Positions 34,035-38,799 of a DNA stretch of 38,799 nt are shown piece by piece. A program made the position numbers and the translations under genes. The notes under the pieces are model-generated. The model searched no databases and had not been told where the DNA came from. It saw nothing but the letters and a program-made list of their open reading frames with translations. Positions within the stretch are counted from its first letter, which is position 1. Each line of letters starts with the position of its first letter. This DNA comes from Chloroflexi bacterium HGW-Chloroflexi-1 (GTDB taxonomy: Bacteria; Chloroflexota; Anaerolineae; CG2-30-64-16). The DNA lies in the NCBI GenBank assembly GCA_002842085.1, contig PHCA01000014.1, forward strand, positions 1 to 38,799. Direction: 5' to 3'.

Positions 34035-35139
34035 TCAATCGCCTACCAGCCTGGTCACCTTGTCGCCCATTTGTTGTGTATCCAGCAGAATCCCGCCCGG
34101 GGTCATGATGTCGCGACAGCGGTAGCCGGCGGCCAGCACATCCTCCACAGCCTTCTCCACCGCGTCCGCCTCCGCGTGGAGGCCAAAGGACCAGCGCAGC
34201 AGCATGGCGCAGCTCAGGATCGTCGCCAGCGGGTTGGCGATGCCCTGGCCGGCGATGTCCGGCGCGCTGCCGTGGATCGGCTCGTAGAGGCCGAAACGCC
34301 GCGCCCCTCCGGCCCCCCAATCCTGGGGGGTGTCCGCCACCCCCGAAATCGGGGGCCGGGGGGCAACCATCTCCCCCGAAGTCGGGGGCCGGGGGGCCAT
34401 CACCGCGCCCAACGACGCGGACGGCAACATGCCCATGCTGCCGGCCAGCATCGCCGCCTCGTCCGACAGGATGTCGCCGAACAGGTTCTCGGTGGCGATC
34501 ACGTCGAAGTCGGCCGGGCGGCGGATCAGGTACATGGCGCAGGCGTCCACCAGGATGTCTTCCATCCGGACATCAGGATAATCGGCGGCCACTTCGTGCG
34601 CCACCGTGCGCCAGAGTCGCGACGAGGCCAGCACGTTAGCCTTGTCCACCGAGGTGACCTTGCCCCGCCGGCCGCGGGCCAGGTCGAACGCCACGCGCAT
34701 CAGCCGCGCGACCTCCCCTTCGGTGTAGCGCAAGGTGTCCACGCCTTCTCGGTGCGGCGCGGCGCCCGACTGGCCTTGCGGCTTGCCGAAGTACAGGCCA
34801 CCGGTTAGCTCGCGCACGATCACCAGGTCCACGTCCGCAACGACTTCCGGCTTCAGGGGCAAGCAAGCCTTGCTCCGGCCGGACTTTGGCGCGCGGATCG
34901 CTCCACTTCGGCCCACCGACCGCGCCGAGCAGGACGGCGTCACTCGCCCGGCACAGCGCCAACGTCTCGTCGGGCAAAGGATTGCCGGTCGCGTCGATGG
35001 CGATGCCGCCGGCCAGCCCCTCGGTGAGCTCGAACGTGTGACCGTACTTCTCGGCGACCGTCCGCAGGACCTTGATCCCCTCGGCCACCACCTCCGGGCC
35101 GATGCCGTCGCCGGGGAGAACCGCTATTTTCGCGTGCAT
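34035..35139 (-). pseudogene. leuB: 3-isopropylmalate dehydrogenase, with internal deletion/frameshift and an in-frame repeat insertion
   Basis: It starts at the ATG 35139 ([27 protein letters not shown] ribosome site). The N-terminal frame holds [20 protein letters not shown], then shifts. The second frame resumes at [20 protein letters not shown] and continues [65 protein letters not shown]. The ~24 residues that normally separate GLLA from LKPEVV (the 'LRKALGLFANLRPV...' segment) are missing and the frame changes at about 34865. A deletion of about 75 nt, not a multiple of three, explains both. Between [11 protein letters not shown] and [15 protein letters not shown] there are ~31 extra residues ([20 protein letters not shown] etc.) from a DNA repeat. 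The gene would normally serve leucine and, with cimA, isoleucine synthesis. Unless this is an assembly error, the enzyme is not made. Confidence 0.9.
34308..34402. repeat. G/C-rich repeat inserted in frame within leuB
   Basis: Two and a half related units (CCCCCGAAATCGGGGGCCGGG and CCCCCGAAGTCGGGGGCCGGG, plus CCCCCCAATCCTGGGGGG), each a small hairpin. In leuB they encode APRPPTSG and APRPPISG repeats and leave the frame open. The position is a loop before the conserved [12 protein letters not shown] motif. Confidence 0.8.
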
Positions 35140-35160
35140 AACTTTCCTTTCGATCGAAAT

Positions 35161-35187
35161 GTAGCGCAAGCTGGCAGCTTGCGTTAC
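35161..35187. repeat. Palindrome GTAGCGCAAGCTGGCAGCTTGCGTTAC between the AAA-ATPase gene and leuB
   Basis: A 27-bp inverted repeat (arms GTARCGCAAGCTG / CAGCTTGCGTTAC) that overlaps the stop codon of the AAA-ATPase/PD-(D/E)XK gene and lies 22 nt before the leuB start. It is a common dispersed repeat type and could act as a transcription-attenuating hairpin. Confidence 0.75.
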
Positions 35188-36743
35188 ACGCCCGCCAACG
35201 CCTCCACCTGCCAGTCGGCGATGCCGCGGGTCTCCGGATCGAAGCCAACGCCGATCAAGGTGACGGGCTTGCCGGCCAGCCGGTAAGGCTCGGCATAGCC
35301 GCGCGCTTTGATTTGCGCCAACGCCTCGGCCGCGCTGCCGCGCAGCTTGAACTCGAAGACGAAGACCCCCTCGGCCACCTCGACCACCGCGTCGGCGCGA
35401 CCGCGGCTGGTACGCACTTCGGTTCCCACCTGCAGTCCCACCAGCCGGAAGATCAGGTAGAAGACCGTCTGGTAGTAGCGCTCCTGCGGGATCTGGAGGT
35501 CGTAGGGGATGTCGCTGAAGAAGACGCCCAGGATCTCGAAAAAGCGGTCGAAGTCCGCGGCGCGCAACGCCTGCGTCAGCCGCCAGAGATAGCCGCCCGC
35601 GATGCCATCTTCGACCGGGGTGAAGGAAGTGAGCAAACGGCTCAGGAAGGCCAGTTCGACCTCGTAGTTGGGGTAGCCCAGTCGATAGATGCGGCTCTTC
35701 CGGTCGTAGCCCTTGACGGTCAGATAGCCGGTCTGGAAGAGCAGCGGCACGATCCGGAGCGTCTCCAGCTCATAGCTGCTGAAGGCCAGCTCGTCCAGCT
35801 CCAACTGATCCAGGTCGCGCACGTCGTACCCGCGCTGCTGGATCAGCTTGATCAGGAAGGTGGGGGTGCCGGTCTCGAACCAGTAATCCCTGAAGCTCTG
35901 CGTCTCAAGCAGCAGCAGCAGCGAAAAGGGGTTGTAGACCGACTCGCACGTCCGCGAGAAGCAGAAGCCATCATACCAGTGCCGGATTTCGGCGAGCAGA
36001 GCCGCTTCCGACACCTCCTCGTGTGCGGCAAATCGTTGGATGTAGTCGGGAAAGCAGGTTTCCACCTCGGCCTGGGTGATTCCCAACATGGCCGAGAAGC
36101 GGTCGTCCGTGCTGAGATCGCGCAGATTGTTCAGGCCGGAGAAGATGCCCACCTTGCTGAACTTGCTGACGCCGGTGAGGAACACGAAGCGCACGTAGGC
36201 GTCCATGCCTTTGATGACGGTGTAGAACCCCTTCAGCACTTCGCGGATGCGCTGCGCCTCGGCCAGGTTTTCCAGGTTGTCAATGAGCGGCTTGTCGTAT
36301 TCGTCAATCAGGATGACGACCTGACCGCGCTCGGCCAGCAGACGGATCAGATCGGCGAACTGGTGGTAGTAGGCCGCGTCGTCGAGCGTCACCTGGTACT
36401 CGCCGGCGATCTGGCGCAGGGTATACCGGATGTGCTGTTCCAACGCCTCAGCGCTCTTCACCTGGGCCAGGCTGAAGTCTATGCGGATGACCGGATAAGG
36501 CCGCCAGTCGTAGGGCTGGTCATACAGCCACAACCCGCGGAAGAGCTCGCGCTTGCCCTGGAAGATCTCCGCCAGGGTGGAGATGAGCAGGCTCTTGCCG
36601 AAGCGCCGCGGCCGCGACAGGAAGTAGACACCCTTGGCAGGACGGATCAGGTCGTAGATCCAGCGGGTTTTATCCACATACAAAAAGCCACCCGCGATGA
36701 TATCCTTGAACGTCTGGATGCCGATAGGCAACGGTTTAGACAT
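35184..36743 (-). CDS. AAA-ATPase-like / PD-(D/E)XK nuclease-like protein (AAA-ATPase_like and DUF1703 type)
   Basis: 519 residues from the ATG at 36743 ([20 protein letters not shown]); the frame is open for 21 more codons upstream, but these lie in cimA's trailer. Residues ~40-53 ([15 protein letters not shown]) form the atypical P-loop of this family. A Walker B follows ([12 protein letters not shown]), then [20 protein letters not shown] and [12 protein letters not shown]. The C-terminal DUF1703 part ends with [20 protein letters not shown], the D-x(n)-E-x-K core of the PD-(D/E)XK fold, and [20 protein letters not shown]. This large family is often present in many copies in Chloroflexota, Bacteroidota and fungi-associated bacteria; its function is unknown, though mobile or defence-related roles are suspected. 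It interrupts the cimA-leuB-ilvD run, which suggests it arrived by insertion. Confidence 0.92.
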   Translation of the reverse strand: MSKPLPIGIQTFKDIIAGGFLYVDKTRWIYDLIRPAKGVYFLSRPRRFGKSLLISTLAEIFQGKRELFRGLWLYDQPYDWRPYPVIRIDFSLAQVKSAEALEQHIRYTLRQIAGEYQVTLDDAAYYHQFADLIRLLAERGQVVILIDEYDKPLIDNLENLAEAQRIREVLKGFYTVIKGMDAYVRFVFLTGVSKFSKVGIFSGLNNLRDLSTDDRFSAMLGITQAEVETCFPDYIQRFAAHEEVSEAALLAEIRHWYDGFCFSRTCESVYNPFSLLLLLETQSFRDYWFETGTPTFLIKLIQQRGYDVRDLDQLELDELAFSSYELETLRIVPLLFQTGYLTVKGYDRKSRIYRLGYPNYEVELAFLSRLLTSFTPVEDGIAGGYLWRLTQALRAADFDRFFEILGVFFSDIPYDLQIPQERYYQTVFYLIFRLVGLQVGTEVRTSRGRADAVVEVAEGVFVFEFKLRGSAAEALAQIKARGYAEPYRLAGKPVTLIGVGFDPETRGIADWQVEALAGV

Positions 36744-36804
36744 GGCTGACCTCGCTCTGGCTGGAACGGCCTGGACGGATTCCATCACTGACCCCACTGC
36801 CCAC

Positions 36805-36813
36805 ATTATACCA
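36805..36813 (-). promoter_or_regulatory. Possible extended -10 element at the end of cimA
   Basis: TGGTATAAT on the minus strand overlaps the cimA stop codon and lies ~62 nt before the AAA-ATPase gene's ATG. It is identical to the extended -10 upstream of the pseudokinase gene. No convincing -35 is visible. It could drive the AAA-ATPase gene independently. Confidence 0.3.
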
Positions 36814-38404
36814 CGAGCGCGTACTCCATGCTATCGGCTAACGCCTGCCACGAGGATTCGATGATGTTGGTGGATGCGCCGACGGTGCTCCACGCGCTGT
36901 GGCCGTTGCGCGTGTCGATGATGACGCGCGTCGTGGAGGCAGTGGCCGCGTCTCCGTCGAGGATGCGCACCTTGTAATCAACCAACTGGATGTCGGCAAG
37001 CTGCGGGTAGTGCGGCAAGAGCGCCTTGCGCAGCGCCCGGTCGAGCGCGTTGACCGGGCCGTTGCCCTCGGCGACCGTGTGGGCGATCTCGTCGCCGATC
37101 TTGACCTTGACCGTGGCCTCGGCGAAGATGCCGCGACCCTGGCGATGCTCGACCACGGCCATGAAGTCCACCAACTCGAACGGCGGCCGGTAGCCGGGCT
37201 GCAACCGTTTCAGCATCAGCGCTACCGACGCCTCCGCGCCCTCGAAGAAGAAGCCGCGGCTTTCCAACTCCTTGACGTGCTCCAACACCTGCTTGACGTC
37301 ATCCCGGGAAGCGTCCAGGCCGTACTCCCGGGCCTTGAACACCAGGTTGCCGCGACCGGAAAGCTCGCTGACCAACACGCGCTTTTCGTTGCCCACCAGC
37401 GCCGGGGCGATGTGTTGATAGCTCTCCTCGACCTTCATGATCGCGGCGACGTGGATGCCACCCTTGTGCGCAAACGCGCTGGCCCCCACGTAGGGCTGGC
37501 GGGAATCGTGGGCCAGGTTCGCGGTCTCGCTGACGAAGCGGGAAAGCTCGGTGATGCGGCGCAGATTCTCGGCCGAGAGGCAGGTCATTCCCATCTTGAG
37601 CTGCAGCGCGGGGATCACTGTGCACAGATTGCAGTTGCCGACCCGCTCACCGTAGCCGTTGATGGTGCCCTGCACGTGGGTGCAGCCGGCGCGCACCGCG
37701 GCCAGCGCGTTGGCCACCGCCAGGCCGCCGTCATCGTGGGTGTGAATGCCCAACACGACCGGCCGAGGAGGATTTCCGAGGTCTCGGAGACTTTGGAAAT
37801 CTGTCTGAGCCAGGAAACGACCGGTCGCCGCCACCGCGTCCTCGACCTCCCATGGCATGGCGCCGCCGTTGGTATCGCAGAGGACCACGCAGTCGGCGCC
37901 GGCCTCATACGCCGCGCGCACTGTGGCCAGCGCGTAGTCCGGGTTGGCCTTGTAGCCGTCGAAGAAGTGCTCGGCGTCGTAGAACATCTGGCGGCCGTGA
38001 TCCCGGAAGTAACGCACGCTCTCGGCGATCATGGCCAGGTTTTCTTCCAGCGTAGTCGCCAAGATGTGGTGGACGTGCAGGTCCCAGCTCTTACCGACCA
38101 CCGTGACGATGGGCGTCTCTGCTTCGAGCAGCATCTTGATCTGCGGGTCCGTCTCGCAGGTCAGATGCGCCTTGCGGGTCGAACCGAAGGCAGCGATGCG
38201 CGCCTGCTTGAGTTGTAGCGTGCCGGCAAGTCGAAAGAATTCGGCATCCTTGGCATTGGAGCCAGGCCAGCCCCCTTCGATGTACGGGAGGCCCAAGTCG
38301 TCGAGGCGCAGGGCGACCTTGAGCTTGTCCTCGAGAGAGAAGGAAACGCCCTCCCCCTGGGCGCCATCCCGCAAGGTGGTGTCGTAAACAGATATCTGGG
38401 TCAT
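36806..38404 (-). CDS. cimA: (R)-citramalate synthase
   Basis: 532 residues. It condenses acetyl-CoA and pyruvate to citramalate, the threonine-independent entry to isoleucine. It has the N-terminal HMGL-like TIM barrel: YDTTLRDGAQGEGVSFSLED, YIEGGWPGSNAKDAEFF (which separates CimA from 2-isopropylmalate synthase), VVLCDTNGGAMPWEV, GIHTHDDGGLAVANALAAV and QGTINGYGERVGNCNL. The regulatory C-terminal domain runs from ~395 (VVEHRQGRGIFAEATVKVKI). An extra ~15 residues (TDFQSLRDLGNPPRP) before VVLGIHTHDD come from a palindromic repeat at 37771-37801; the frame is kept. Full length otherwise, so probably active. The small gene upstream ends 1 nt before its ATG. leuB and ilvD of the same pathway follow downstream. 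Confidence 0.95.
   Translation of the reverse strand: MTQISVYDTTLRDGAQGEGVSFSLEDKLKVALRLDDLGLPYIEGGWPGSNAKDAEFFRLAGTLQLKQARIAAFGSTRKAHLTCETDPQIKMLLEAETPIVTVVGKSWDLHVHHILATTLEENLAMIAESVRYFRDHGRQMFYDAEHFFDGYKANPDYALATVRAAYEAGADCVVLCDTNGGAMPWEVEDAVAATGRFLAQTDFQSLRDLGNPPRPVVLGIHTHDDGGLAVANALAAVRAGCTHVQGTINGYGERVGNCNLCTVIPALQLKMGMTCLSAENLRRITELSRFVSETANLAHDSRQPYVGASAFAHKGGIHVAAIMKVEESYQHIAPALVGNEKRVLVSELSGRGNLVFKAREYGLDASRDDVKQVLEHVKELESRGFFFEGAEASVALMLKRLQPGYRPPFELVDFMAVVEHRQGRGIFAEATVKVKIGDEIAHTVAEGNGPVNALDRALRKALLPHYPQLADIQLVDYKVRILDGDAATASTTRVIIDTRNGHSAWSTVGASTNIIESSWQALADSMEYALVV
37771..37801. repeat. 31-bp palindrome inserted in frame within cimA
   Basis: GATTTCCGAGGTCTC-G-GAGACTTTGGAAATC: two 15-bp arms with two mismatches. 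GATTTCCGAAGTCT-type palindromes are usual intergenic repeats; here the block lies in cimA and adds residues around DFQSLRDLGN. The total insertion relative to a typical CimA is ~15 codons. Confidence 0.75.
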
Positions 38405-38405
38405 C

Positions 38406-38591
38406 TCAACTGTGCCAGGAGCCGTGATAGTAACGCCACTCAGGATCAGAGTAGTCCGGATGCATCACGGCCCGCTCGGCCTGGCTGGTCGTAGGCTGCG
38501 CATTCTCGCGTTGCCCGTTAGCGCGCTGCCCGTCGGCACTCTCCGCGGCGCGCAACTGCCCGTTCTCCTGCTGTATGATCTCCCGTTGCAT
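38406..38591 (-). CDS. Small Gln/Ala-rich protein upstream of cimA
   Basis: 61 residues from the ATG at 38591, which has a strong ribosome site (AGGAGG, 7 nt upstream). It reads MQREIIQQENGQLRAAESAD, then a low-complexity GQRANGQRENAQPTTSQAER stretch, then MHPDYSDPEWRYYHGSWHS. It has no signal peptide or membrane helix, and I recognise no family. Its TGA lies 1 nt before the cimA ATG, so the two are co-translated. It may be a leader-type regulator or simply a small lineage-specific protein. No run of Ile, Leu or Val codons is present, so it is not a classical branched-chain attenuator peptide. Confidence 0.65.
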   Translation of the reverse strand: MQREIIQQENGQLRAAESADGQRANGQRENAQPTTSQAERAVMHPDYSDPEWRYYHGSWHS

Positions 38592-38609
38592 GGATAACCT
38601 CCTGAAAAC

Positions 38610-38761
38610 GTAACTACTCAGCCGCCGTGTCATTGCGAGCGTTTTTTGCGAAGCAATCTCGGATTGCCGCAATCGAGATTGCCGCAATCTCCTGGCACTC
38701 AACGCGGGGATTGCTTCGTCGGCAAAAAACGCCTCCTCGCAATGACAAGCTGAGTAGTTAC
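38610..38761. mobile_element. Dispersed palindromic element, copy 3, with 8-bp flanking direct repeats
   Basis: Starts GTAACTACTCAG and ends CTGAGTAGTTAC, with GTCATTGCGAGCG ... CTCGCAATGAC arms inside and several GCAATCTC/GAGATTGC blocks. CTGAAAAC occurs immediately before (38602-38609) and immediately after (38762-38769), which looks like a target-site duplication. It lies upstream of the small gene before cimA. Confidence 0.8.
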
Positions 38762-38772
38762 CTGAAAACTGC

Positions 38773-38799
38773 TGACTCGCTGACTCGCTGACTCGCTGA
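38773..38799. repeat. 8-bp tandem repeat TGACTCGC at the window end
   Basis: Three perfect units of TGACTCGC followed by TGA, running to the end of the window, so the full length is unknown. Confidence 0.85.

Noticed and set aside
34035-34943. Annotating the C-terminal leuB frame as a complete gene from its first ATG
   Set aside because: The first ~25 residues of that frame are out-of-frame leuB sequence; the conserved N-terminal half lies in the other frame.
36899-38218. 439-codon plus-strand frame opposite cimA; also 30353-31543 opposite the binding protein and 35313-36749 opposite the AAA-ATPase gene
   Set aside because: All mirror well-identified minus-strand enzymes and show no protein family features.

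Overview
The window reads as chromosomal DNA of a high-GC, repeat-rich bacterium, most likely a member of the Chloroflexota (Anaerolineae/Caldilineae type). That assignment is an inference: it rests on the gene content and on the many small palindromic repeats, and no rRNA or other taxonomic marker is present.

Left third (1-17.2 kb, all on the minus strand, transcribed right to left): a non-canonical type VII (WXG100/ESX-like) secretion locus. In transcription order it has a WXG100-headed putative effector with a glycine-zipper tail, an unknown 212-residue protein, an EspG-like protein, a membrane-anchored pseudokinase reminiscent of EssB, a 2964-residue EccC/EssC-type ATPase with seven P-loop modules instead of the usual three, a ubiquitin-like (YukD)-FHA fusion, two lipoproteins, a WXG100 protein with a huge Gly-rich tail, a second EspG-like protein, and a WXG100 gene broken by an approximately 80-bp palindromic element at the window edge. 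No EccB, EccD or EccE membrane component is visible.

17.2-22.3 kb (plus strand): a minisatellite, a decayed TetR-like fragment, and an ABC-2 drug or lipid exporter (permease, HlyD-type adaptor, two ATPases) resembling YbhG/F/S/R. The second permease expected for that layout is absent.

22.3-25.1 kb: a graveyard and cassette region. Two toxin-antitoxin cassettes (DUF4160-DUF2442 and RelE/ParE-Phd) are each bounded by integron attC-like hairpins, and the antitoxin-side stop codons lie inside the attC-like boxes. A tyrosine-recombinase C-terminal remnant, a HigB'-HigA' deletion fusion and an IS4-type transposase fragment follow.

25.1-32.2 kb (minus strand): an Opp/Dpp-type peptide importer (solute-binding protein, two permeases, two ATPases) translationally coupled to an aspartylglucosaminidase/isoaspartyl-peptidase-like hydrolase. 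The binding-protein gene has lost its 5' end next to what looks like an IS200/IS605 right end. A near-perfect sigma-70 promoter lies upstream.

32.2-38.8 kb (minus strand): branched-chain amino acid genes ilvD, leuB and cimA (the citramalate route to isoleucine), interleaved with an AAA-ATPase/PD-(D/E)XK protein. leuB carries an out-of-frame internal deletion. leuB, cimA and one ABC ATPase each contain an in-frame palindromic repeat translated into extra residues, as Rickettsia palindromic elements do. Intergenic palindromes, some with inverted termini and one with an 8-bp direct repeat, occur throughout.
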